Positions 17,737-25,529 of a DNA stretch of 64,000 nucleotides are shown here, in pieces (the stretch's first letter is position 1; every line of letters begins with the position of its first letter). The notes under the pieces are model-generated. The model was not told where the DNA came from, searched no databases, and saw nothing but the letters and a program-made list of their open reading frames with translations. The DNA is from Maridesulfovibrio zosterae DSM 11974 (GTDB lineage: Bacteria; Desulfobacterota; Desulfovibrionia; Desulfovibrionales; Desulfovibrionaceae), in the NCBI RefSeq assembly GCF_000425265.1, contig NZ_AUDC01000002.1, forward strand, positions 1 through 64,000, given 5' to 3'. The translations under genes and the position numbers were made by a program.

Positions 17737-19119
17737 ATGAGTTCTAAGATTTTGAAACAATATAAAGAAAGAATTACAGAAGCTTATAAACTTCACCGTA
17801 AATATGTAAACCCTCAGTTTGTGCGTGTTCTGGAAGTTATCGGCTATGATCGAAATTATGTTTCAGCTGAAGGCGCTTACCTGACCGATTCCAAGGGCGT
17901 TAAAGTTTTGGATTTTCTTTCCGGCTTTGGGGTTTATAACATTGGACGTAATCATCCTCATGTGGCTCAGGTTTTACATGAAGTAATTGACGCAAAAACA
18001 GCAAGTCTGGTTCAGATGGATCTTGGCGTACTTTCAGGTATGCTGGCTGAAAAACTTGCTGAGCTTGCTCCGGGTGATCTGGACGCAGTCTTTTTTACAA
18101 ACTCTGGAACTGAGGGTGTTGAAGGCGCTCTTAAATTTGCCAGACAGGCAAGTGGTAAGCATAAAGTTGTGCATTGTCACCACGCTTTTCACGGACTGAC
18201 GCTAGGGTCTCTTTCTGTTAATGCAAATAAGGAATTTCGGGATAGAAACACTCCGCTTTTGCCTGATTGCGTTCCTGTTCCGTTTAATGACTTAAAGGCC
18301 CTTGAAGATGTTTTTCGCGCCGGTGACGTGGGATCTTTCATCTTTGAAACAGTTCAGGGCAAAGGTGTCTTTGTCCCTGATGATGATTATTTGCAAGGTG
18401 TCCGGGATCTCTGTGACCGTTACGGCGTACTCATGATCGCTGATGAAGTTCAGTGCGGTTTAGGGCGTACAGGTAAGATGTTTGCGGTAGATCATTGGGG
18501 TGTTAAACCTGATCTTCTGGTTATTTCAAAAGCTCTTTCCGGCGGATTTATTCCTGTTGGAGCAGTCATAACTACCCGTGAGATTCATGGAAAGATTTTT
18601 GACTCAATGGAACGCTGCTTTGCTCACTCCAATACTTTCGGTCAAAATGATCTGGCAATGGCTGCCGGTCTTGCTACGTTTGAGATTCTCGAACAGGAAA
18701 ATCTTGTTGAAAATTCAGCGAAGATGGGCGAACTCATAATTGCCGGATTAGAAAAACTTTCCGAAAAGTATGAAATGCTTACCGAGATTCGCGGGAAGGG
18801 CTTAATCATTGGTATGCAGTTTGGTGAGCCCAAATCTATGGCCCTAAAGGCAAGCTGGAAACTGCTTCATAAAATGAATGTGGATCTTTTCTGTCAGATG
18901 ATTACTATGCCGTTGCTTGAGAAGCATAATATTTTGAGTCAGGTTGCCGGTCATGGACTTGATACGGTTAAGATTCTTCCTCCTCTCATGATTAATGAAG
19001 ATGATGTTGATAAATTTCTGACTGCTATGGATAGTGCACTTAAGGAAGCGCATAAAATAACCGGATCTGCATGGAAGACGGTGAAAGATCTGGGAGTGCG
19101 AACAGCAAAAACATCTTAG
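17737..19119 (+). CDS. hpnO: Class III aminotransferase, probable aminobacteriohopanetriol synthase (HpnO-like)
   Basis: 460 residues, a PLP-dependent class III (acetylornithine/GABA type) aminotransferase. Visible motifs: FFTNSGTEGVEGALKFAR, HCHHAFHGLTLGSLS, MIADEVQCGLGRTGKMFA (the Asp that binds the pyridine nitrogen) and VISKALSGGFIPVGA (the Schiff-base Lys). The general family is certain. The HpnO assignment, which transfers an amino group to the end of the bacteriohopane side chain, is inferred from the next gene (hpnN-like) and hpnH/hpnG 5 kb on; polyamine or omega-amino acid aminotransferase remain alternatives. GGAG precedes the ATG by about 12 bases. A terminator after the gene separates it from hpnN. 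Confidence 0.7.
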   Translation: MSSKILKQYKERITEAYKLHRKYVNPQFVRVLEVIGYDRNYVSAEGAYLTDSKGVKVLDFLSGFGVYNIGRNHPHVAQVLHEVIDAKTASLVQMDLGVLSGMLAEKLAELAPGDLDAVFFTNSGTEGVEGALKFARQASGKHKVVHCHHAFHGLTLGSLSVNANKEFRDRNTPLLPDCVPVPFNDLKALEDVFRAGDVGSFIFETVQGKGVFVPDDDYLQGVRDLCDRYGVLMIADEVQCGLGRTGKMFAVDHWGVKPDLLVISKALSGGFIPVGAVITTREIHGKIFDSMERCFAHSNTFGQNDLAMAAGLATFEILEQENLVENSAKMGELIIAGLEKLSEKYEMLTEIRGKGLIIGMQFGEPKSMALKASWKLLHKMNVDLFCQMITMPLLEKHNILSQVAGHGLDTVKILPPLMINEDDVDKFLTAMDSALKEAHKITGSAWKTVKDLGVRTAKTS

Positions 19120-19170
19120 TCGCTATTCTCGCAGTGGGTAAAAATCTACTCGCATTAGATTGATTTTTAT

Positions 19171-19208
19171 AGAAGGCAGACTGGACTATGGTTTGCCTTC
19201 TTTGCTTT
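19171..19208 (+). terminator. Terminator after the HpnO-like gene
   Basis: Eleven-bp stem (19171-19181 with 19191-19201) with an interrupted T-rich tail. Confidence 0.75.
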
Positions 19209-19265
19209 TGTTTTTGTATTTTTAGAAAAGTCCTGTCTTACTATCTGGTTTCAGGCATAACTTAA

Positions 19266-21959
19266 GTGAATATATTTAACAATCTTCAGATATATTTTAT
19301 TCGTCTCATTTTGAATATGGTCCGCAGAGCTCCTGTTGCGATTATTATTTGTGGCATTTTGCTGGCGACTGTGAGTGCCGTATCATCAGCGCTGTGGCTC
19401 AAACTTGATAGTGATCAGGATAACTTGATTTCTCATGAATTGCCTTTTCAGAAACGCAACATTGAGCAAATTAAAAATTTTGGTGATCAGGAATACATGT
19501 TTGTCGTCATCAAGACCGGCGGCACTGAAGAAGGAAAAGATAAAGCTGCAAAATTTGCTACTTCGCTTGCTGCGAAACTTGAATCAAGACCAAAGCTAGT
19601 AAAGGAAGTTCATTATGCCATGACCGCCAAAGGTATGGGCCCGGGAGTGCTGATGTTTGCCACTCCTGATCAGATTAAGGACTTTGTCGGTCTTGCTCAT
19701 GAGTTTGGTCCTTTGGGTAGAAAGTGGTTTGATAATCCTGGTCTGTCTAATTTTTTGAGCATGAGTTCCAATTTAATAAGCGGTAAAGATAGCGTTGGAG
19801 GGGCGGCAAATCCAGAAATGTTTGCGCCTGTGATGGGAGCACTCAATTCTTTGATAGGTGAGATGGGAGTCCAGCTTAAAAAAGGCGCTGATCTAGAGAC
19901 TATAGATGCTCCTGTTTTAGAGCTTGATAAAGCCGGAACGAATTATTTCTTTACCCGCAACGGCAAGCTTTTGATAATGCGAATTTTGCCCAAAAAAGAT
20001 TTTGGGCAAATGGATGTGATCGGTCCATCACTCAAATTTGTGAGAGCATCCCTTGATGAAACCCGATTGGATTTTCCTGAAGTAGATGCAGGTCTGACTG
20101 GCCGGCCTGTTCTTTCCGCCGACGAAATGCATACTACTGATCAGGATATGAGAATTGCTGCGATCATTTCAATAGTAATCGTGGGCTTGCTGTTTATGAT
20201 CATTCTGCATGGCTGGCTGAGGCCCATACTGGTAATGGGATCTCTTTTTTGTGCAATGTCGTGGACTTTTGGGTTTACCTTGGTCACTCTTGGAAGGCTT
20301 AATCTACTTTCCATTGTGTTTGCATTGGTTCTGGTCGGTATCGGGGTTGATTTCGGTATTCATATTGTTCTTCGTTATGTAGAAGCCACCGGTGCTGGCA
20401 TGACGCCTGATGAAGCCATTGAGGATTCTTTGATTCATACCGGGCCGGGAGTGCTGCTAGGCGCACTCACATCAGTGTGTGCATTTTATGCTGTATTAGG
20501 TCAGGACTTTGTAGGGCTTGCTGAACTTGGTTTGGTGGGAGGAACGGGAATTATTTTCTGTTTGATTTCCATGCTGACTATTTTACCCGCTTGTATGCTT
20601 ATAGCGGGAAGACGTAATTGGTTTCCTTCTTCCCGGCCACGCATGGTCACCATGTCGTTTATGGAAAAAATTATATCTAGTCCGGTCGCTGTGCTGCTTG
20701 TTTTTGCAGCCATAACAATCCTCGCATATCCCGGACTTAAAAAGGCAGGATTTAATTATAATTTGCTTGAACTGCAGGCTAAGGGGCTTGAATCTGTTGA
20801 GTACGAACACGTACTTATAAATGACTCTGACGAGTCAACATGGTTTGCAGTAATGACCAGACCTGATCTTAAAAGTTTGAAGACTTTGATTTCTAAGCTT
20901 AAAAAAGTTTCGTCTATTGGGCGTGTCGATTCTATTCTTGATTTTCTGCCGGAAGACCAGCAGAAAAAAGCTGCTATTTTAAATGCTGAATCTAATATTT
21001 TTGACGGTATTAATTTTAAACAGCCTGCTGATTCTCATATTACCGCACCCAGAGTGAAAGATTCTCTCGAGCAGTTGATAGACTCCCTTGAAGGTCTTGA
21101 GGAGAAATTATTTTCTGCCGGAGCCAAGTCTGAGTTACAAATGGTTTCAGCGATTATTGAAAAGGCAGATGAATGCATTTCTCTTATAGAAAAAGATCCT
21201 GAAAGCGTTACTAATTTGAATTCCCTGCAATCTAGATTGGTAAAAGAACTTTCCGTCTCGTTCGAATGGCTTAAAGAGATTATGTCTGTTCATTCTGTCT
21301 CTCCTGATGATCTTCCTGATCATTTACGCTCACTCTATGTGGGCAAAGATGGCAGCTTTATGGTTAAGATTTCGCCTGTTGGTAATGTCTGGGATTTTGA
21401 AAAATTGACCAGTTTTGTTGCTGACCTACGGAAGATCGACCCTGAAGTGACCGGAGTTCCTGTTGTAGTGCTTGAGTCATCTAGACTCATGAGAGATACT
21501 TTTCTTGAAGCTGCCGGACTGACAATTGGGCTTGTTTCCCTTATTTTATTTTTTACATCATTTAGCATCAGTTATGTTTTGCTAACTCTTGTTCCGCTTG
21601 TTGTGGGGCTTTTCTGGTTGTTGGAAGTCATGGGGCTTACCGGACTAAGCTTTAATTTAGCAAATTTCTTTGCTATCCCGATTCTCATTGCCATCGGAGT
21701 TGACGGTGGGGTTCATTTTCAAGCTAGGTGGAAAGAACTGTCCAAAGGTGAACGTCTGTATGATACCAGCACCCCCGTTGCTGTAGGGCTTAGTTTTTGC
21801 ACTACCATGATCGGTTTTGGAGGATTGCTTCTAGCTCACCATCGTGGTCTGGCTTCTCTGGGGGGGATTATGGTGACCGGATCGGCGACCTGTTTAGTGG
21901 CGTGTATGGTTGTTTTGCCTGCTGTTTTTATGTTGATTGAAAAAATTAAGGGGAAATGA
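19266..21959 (+). CDS. hpnN: MMPL/RND-family lipid transporter, HpnN-like
   Basis: 897 residues with two repeats of one membrane helix, a periplasmic loop, and five membrane helices (helices near 20-42, 295-450, 480-497 and 740-890). Signature pieces are LVGIGVDFGIHIVLRY in the first half and PILIAIGVDGGVHFQARW in the second, the paired G-x-D motifs of sterol-sensing-like RND proteins. HpnN moves hopanoids from the inner to the outer membrane. Start is GTG at 19266 with a weak ribosome-binding site; an internal ATG at 19317 is the alternative but would trim the first amphipathic helix. Only 3 bases separate it from the PhnD-like gene, and the next one overlaps, so hpnN, the periplasmic protein and the lipoprotein form a tight operon leading to hpnH. 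Confidence 0.8.
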   Translation: MNIFNNLQIYFIRLILNMVRRAPVAIIICGILLATVSAVSSALWLKLDSDQDNLISHELPFQKRNIEQIKNFGDQEYMFVVIKTGGTEEGKDKAAKFATSLAAKLESRPKLVKEVHYAMTAKGMGPGVLMFATPDQIKDFVGLAHEFGPLGRKWFDNPGLSNFLSMSSNLISGKDSVGGAANPEMFAPVMGALNSLIGEMGVQLKKGADLETIDAPVLELDKAGTNYFFTRNGKLLIMRILPKKDFGQMDVIGPSLKFVRASLDETRLDFPEVDAGLTGRPVLSADEMHTTDQDMRIAAIISIVIVGLLFMIILHGWLRPILVMGSLFCAMSWTFGFTLVTLGRLNLLSIVFALVLVGIGVDFGIHIVLRYVEATGAGMTPDEAIEDSLIHTGPGVLLGALTSVCAFYAVLGQDFVGLAELGLVGGTGIIFCLISMLTILPACMLIAGRRNWFPSSRPRMVTMSFMEKIISSPVAVLLVFAAITILAYPGLKKAGFNYNLLELQAKGLESVEYEHVLINDSDESTWFAVMTRPDLKSLKTLISKLKKVSSIGRVDSILDFLPEDQQKKAAILNAESNIFDGINFKQPADSHITAPRVKDSLEQLIDSLEGLEEKLFSAGAKSELQMVSAIIEKADECISLIEKDPESVTNLNSLQSRLVKELSVSFEWLKEIMSVHSVSPDDLPDHLRSLYVGKDGSFMVKISPVGNVWDFEKLTSFVADLRKIDPEVTGVPVVVLESSRLMRDTFLEAAGLTIGLVSLILFFTSFSISYVLLTLVPLVVGLFWLLEVMGLTGLSFNLANFFAIPILIAIGVDGGVHFQARWKELSKGERLYDTSTPVAVGLSFCTTMIGFGGLLLAHHRGLASLGGIMVTGSATCLVACMVVLPAVFMLIEKIKGK

Positions 21960-21962
21960 TTA

Positions 21963-22745
21963 ATGTTTAAGAAAGTTTTCTCCATTTTGTTGGTTTTTGC
22001 ACTGTCCATGGCAACATCTGTTTCTGCTAAAGGGCGGTATGATTTTGTAATAATTCAGCCCGGGCAACCTGGTACAACTGTTGAAGCGCAGCCTGTAATG
22101 GATTCATTAGCGAAATATTTGTCTGCAAAGCTTGGTTGCGAGGTTAGTGGAGTATATTTTAACGAGCTGGATCAGGCTCTTAAATATCTCGACAAGAACA
22201 AACCAGCATGGGGGATAACCGGGCTGACATTCTTTAAAAGTTATGATGCAAAATTTAAGATGCATCCGGTGGCATCTACTATGCCGCAAGGTCTGGATAA
22301 GGATGTCTGGCGGTTGATTATTCCTAAGGACGGTCCAGCTACGGTTAATGAAATCAAAGGAACCGTTTATGGCTCTATGCTTTATACCCCGGAAGCCGGG
22401 AAAATTTTATCAGGCAATAATGAGAAATTAAATTTTCCTCTGGAAGGAACTCATGCGGCTCTGCGTATGCTTCGTAAGGTGAATAAAGGGCGTATTGCAG
22501 GTGTTTGTCTTGATGCTACTCAATATTCAGTTATTAAAGACTCTAATCGATATGCCAATACTAAAGTTATTTTTGAGTCTGCAAAGTTGCCGAATAGTCC
22601 TGTTGTCTGGTTTGGTGATACAACTGATGATGCTCTTAGACTGCAGGCTGTTTTGCTGGATATGAAAAAAGATCCTGCAGCGGCTGATCTGCTTAAGCTT
22701 CTTCAGACTGACGGGTTTAATCCTGCTGACGGAGGCTTGGAATAA
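21963..22745 (+). CDS. Periplasmic PhnD-like solute-binding protein in the hopanoid operon
   Basis: 260 residues with a cleavable signal peptide (about 1-22, ending SVSAKG). The mature part resembles the PhnD/phosphonate-type type-2 periplasmic binding fold: YDFVIIQPGQPGTTVEAQPV, DSLAKYLSAKLGCEV, a central hinge region with EIKGTVYGSMLYTPEAGK, and DALRLQAVLLDMKKDP. No ABC transporter genes adjoin it, so import of a soluble substrate seems less likely than service to the RND transporter or an envelope process. It lies 3 bases after hpnN and overlaps the next gene by one base. A role as periplasmic lipid or headgroup carrier, standing in for HpnM, is my inference only. Confidence 0.65.
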   Translation: MFKKVFSILLVFALSMATSVSAKGRYDFVIIQPGQPGTTVEAQPVMDSLAKYLSAKLGCEVSGVYFNELDQALKYLDKNKPAWGITGLTFFKSYDAKFKMHPVASTMPQGLDKDVWRLIIPKDGPATVNEIKGTVYGSMLYTPEAGKILSGNNEKLNFPLEGTHAALRMLRKVNKGRIAGVCLDATQYSVIKDSNRYANTKVIFESAKLPNSPVVWFGDTTDDALRLQAVLLDMKKDPAAADLLKLLQTDGFNPADGGLE

Positions 22746-23452
22746 TGGTTATGTTCAGACTTTTTCTTACATTTTTATTCATTACTATTTGTGGATGTTC
22801 AGCAGCAAGTCATAATAGTGTGCCACTTATGCAATATGATTCCGGTGAAGTGATGCTCTGGAAGCCGTGTAGTCGGTCTCAAGCAGAGGTTCTTGCTGGC
22901 AGTACTGAAAGGAAAGACATTCTGGAATCGGGGGCTTGTTCGGCATGGCTTCTTGAAAGCGGCACTGTTAAATCTGCTGATTATGCAAAAACGTCTCAGC
23001 AGACTATGAAAAAATATTTGGATAAAAATCCACAATCAGGCATAGGACACTATCTTTTGGCTTATTTAGTTGCTAAAGAGGCACAGCTTGCTCCTATGCG
23101 TGGACTTGACCTTGTGCCTGTAGTGGAGCATGAAGCACTCCTTGCGTCACGACTTTCTCCGGAAGTCGATTTCGCAGGGCCTGATCGTATGCTCGGCGAG
23201 CTCTATCTCAAAGCTCCATCACCCCCTCTAAGTATAGGGAATATGGATAATGCTTTGAAATATTATGATAAGGCTGTGAAAGTTGCACCTGATTTTGCTT
23301 TGAATCATCTTGGATATGCTGCTGCATTGCTTGAAGATGATGAAAAAGATCAAGCTTGTGTGCAATATAAGATGGCTTTAAAAAGTAAAAGTTTTGATGA
23401 GAAAATATTAAATATTGATACCTATGCAAAGCTGCCCAAAGTTTGCCAGTAA
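22745..23452 (+). CDS. TPR lipoprotein (TatT-like) in the hopanoid operon
   Basis: 235 residues with a lipobox (FITICGC), so exported and lipid-anchored. The C-terminal half has TPR-type helices and the run GPDRMLGELYLKAPSPP then NMDNALKYYDKAVKVAPD, which resembles TatT, the trimeric periplasmic partner of some TRAP transporters. Start ATG overlaps the stop of the PhnD-like gene (TAATG), implying translational coupling and a linked function. TatT-like proteins have pores suited to hydrophobic ligands, which fits with lipid handling beside an HpnN-like transporter; this is inference. Confidence 0.6.
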   Translation: MVMFRLFLTFLFITICGCSAASHNSVPLMQYDSGEVMLWKPCSRSQAEVLAGSTERKDILESGACSAWLLESGTVKSADYAKTSQQTMKKYLDKNPQSGIGHYLLAYLVAKEAQLAPMRGLDLVPVVEHEALLASRLSPEVDFAGPDRMLGELYLKAPSPPLSIGNMDNALKYYDKAVKVAPDFALNHLGYAAALLEDDEKDQACVQYKMALKSKSFDEKILNIDTYAKLPKVCQ

Positions 23453-23509
23453 GCATATATCATTTAAAAATAAACCCGCTACGATTTAGGCGGAAATGAG
23501 GTTGGAACC

Positions 23510-24523
23510 TTGGCAATTCCTGCAATTCAGATAGCTAGACTCGGTAAATACATTCTTACTCAGACCATTAAAGGCAATAAACACTATCCGTTGGTGCTCA
23601 TGCTTGAGCCTCTTTTTCAGTGCAACCTGCGTTGTAAGGGCTGCGGTAAAGTTAATCAGCCAGCACATATTCTCAATCAGCGACTTTCCGTTGATGAGTG
23701 CGTTGCTGCTGTTGAAGAATGCGGCGCTCCTATCGTATCCATTCCCGGCGGCGAGCCGCTGCTGCATCCTGATATGCCAACTATCGTAAAAGAGCTGACC
23801 AAGCGTAAAAAATTTGTATATCTGTGCACCAACGGAATTCTTATTCCTGAACGCATCAACGAATTCAAACCAAGCCCATACCTGACTTTCAATCTGCACC
23901 TTGATGGGCAGGAAGAAGTTCATGACCGTATTGTCTGCAAGCAGGGTGTTTTCCAGTCTGCAGTGAGAGCAATTAAACTGCTCAAATCCAAGGGCTTTCG
24001 TGTTAATACAAACACAACTCTTTTTGGTGGACAGACTGCTGAGAAGGCCGCTGAATTTTTTGATTTTCTCATGAGTCTTAATGTAGATGGCATGACACTT
24101 TCTGCAGCATTCAGTTACGAAGCAGCTGAAGATCAGGACAGCTTTCTGACCCGTCAGCAGAGTCAGAAGCTTTTTCGTGAAATTTTCAAGATCGGTAAAA
24201 ACAAAAAGTGGGACTTTAGCCATAGTAGTTTTTATCTTGATTTTCTTGCCGGTAATCAGGATTATAAATGCTCTCCATGGGGTAATCCCTGCCGTTCAGT
24301 CCATGGCTGGCAGCGTCCTTGCTACCTGCTGGAAGATGGTTTCGTTTCTTCTTATAAAGAACTTATGGAAGAGACTGAATGGGATAAATTCGGTGTAGGC
24401 AATGATCCTCGTTGTGCCAACTGCATGGTGCATTGTGGATTTGAACCGACAGCTGTTGCCGACTCAGTAAAGCGTCCCATCAAGGGTGCAATGCTTGCAC
24501 TTAAGGGTGTAAAAGTTGATTAA
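23510..24523 (+). CDS. hpnH: Adenosylhopane synthase, radical SAM
   Basis: 337 residues. HpnH joins the 5'-deoxyadenosyl radical to diploptene, giving adenosylhopane, the first step of side-chain building. The radical SAM cluster motif is CNLRCKGC (C38, C42, C45, the CX3CX2C form), followed by IPGGEPLLHPDMPTIV; further cysteines in CSPWGNPCRS and NCMVHCGFEPT are typical of the HpnH C-terminal region. The start is TTG at 23510: the family opens MAxPxxQ, GAGG lies about 8 bases upstream, and there is no in-frame ATG before residue 31. It is convergent with hpnG, with a terminator between. Confidence 0.93.
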   Translation: MAIPAIQIARLGKYILTQTIKGNKHYPLVLMLEPLFQCNLRCKGCGKVNQPAHILNQRLSVDECVAAVEECGAPIVSIPGGEPLLHPDMPTIVKELTKRKKFVYLCTNGILIPERINEFKPSPYLTFNLHLDGQEEVHDRIVCKQGVFQSAVRAIKLLKSKGFRVNTNTTLFGGQTAEKAAEFFDFLMSLNVDGMTLSAAFSYEAAEDQDSFLTRQQSQKLFREIFKIGKNKKWDFSHSSFYLDFLAGNQDYKCSPWGNPCRSVHGWQRPCYLLEDGFVSSYKELMEETEWDKFGVGNDPRCANCMVHCGFEPTAVADSVKRPIKGAMLALKGVKVD

Positions 24524-24625
24524 TTGAATTTGATGCGTTTTGCGCTGTTGATAAATTATTCCGCGATAGGTGCTAGAAGAGAGATTCTTTTTTAGTCTTC
24601 TTAGCCGGTTTAAGCTAAAAAGCAT

Positions 24626-24656
24626 AAGGCCTGTTGGAATATCCAGCAGGCCTTTT
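24626..24656. terminator. Terminator between hpnH and hpnG
   Basis: Twelve-bp stem (24626-24637 with 24643-24654, one G-T pair) and TTTT tail on the plus strand, in the convergent gap. A smaller TTAGC/GCTAA hairpin stands just before it. Confidence 0.85.
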
Positions 24657-24677
24657 CATTTGGAAGTTAAGAGTGTT

Positions 24678-25394
24678 TTACAGAATATTGCTGAGCGCTT
24701 TTAAAGCTTTTGAATAATCCATTCCCATTGGGATCAATTCTAAAATCAGAGTCGGGCGCTTGAGAATTGCTATCAGGATTGGCTTAAGGCTTGTTTTTCC
24801 AGTCTCATCAACTCCTGACATTGATTCAATTGGTATTTTGCGGGTTGAGTCGTCACTGACAGCACGAATACATGCAAAAGGAATTTTTGATGCACGGGCA
24901 GTCCTTGCTACAGCAATGCTTTCCATGTCAACTGCCAAAGCTCCCGTGCGGTCATGCATTAAAACTTTATCATCAGGAGTTAGAACTGGTTTTTCAGCGG
25001 TGATTAAACGGCCACACTGTATGTCTCCACAGGTAGGAAGCAGTTCACTTCGTCCTTTAGCATCTTCATCATTTTCATGCCATGGAGCATAGTCCGCAAT
25101 ATCAGAATGTATAGTTGTGGCTGTCACGATTGTTCCGGCCTGAAGTCCCGGAGCAAGTCCACCTGACACTCCAATACTGAGTATCAGATCGGGGTTTTCA
25201 GCGCACATTAATTGTGATGCTTTGGCTGCTCTTTCAGTTCCAATTCCTGAAATAATACATTTATATTTGATACCGTTTTTCAGCGAACCGGAAAGAGTTT
25301 TAAATTCTGCAAGCTGACCTTGCTTTCCAGCATGGCAGACAGCATCGGCTTCCTGTTCCATTGCCACAACTATGGCGATATTTTTTATTGTCAT
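24678..25394 (-). CDS. hpnG: Hopanoid-associated nucleoside phosphorylase
   Basis: 238 residues of the PNP/UDP family. Motifs: IAIVVAMEQEADAV at the N-terminus, IISGIGTERAAKASQLM, LILSIGVSGGLAPGLQAGTIV and the base-binding AVDMESIAVARTA, followed by CIRAVSDDS. HpnG removes adenine from adenosylhopane made by HpnH, leading to ribosylhopane, and the convergent neighbour hpnH makes this the best assignment; an MTA/SAH nucleosidase is the alternative. The ATG at 25394 is the first in frame. No terminator-free link to the Lon-like gene: that gene's terminator lies just upstream. Confidence 0.85.
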   Translation of the reverse strand: MTIKNIAIVVAMEQEADAVCHAGKQGQLAEFKTLSGSLKNGIKYKCIISGIGTERAAKASQLMCAENPDLILSIGVSGGLAPGLQAGTIVTATTIHSDIADYAPWHENDEDAKGRSELLPTCGDIQCGRLITAEKPVLTPDDKVLMHDRTGALAVDMESIAVARTARASKIPFACIRAVSDDSTRKIPIESMSGVDETGKTSLKPILIAILKRPTLILELIPMGMDYSKALKALSNIL

Positions 25395-25448
25395 GCCTTG
25401 AAGATAAACCAGATATGCCTACTGGTAAACATTTTAGAGTCCTGTATG

Positions 25449-25487
25449 AAAAAAGGGTAGAAACGCTTGAATAAGCGTCTACCCTTT
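25449..25487 (-). terminator. Terminator of the Lon-like protease gene
   Basis: Long hairpin with an outer 10-bp and an inner 5-bp stem (outer arms around 25452-25461 and 25478-25487), followed on the minus strand by six T. Confidence 0.85.
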
Positions 25488-25529
25488 CTACTTTGCTATT
25501 TCAGATACTCAGGTCCTGCCTGAGTAATG

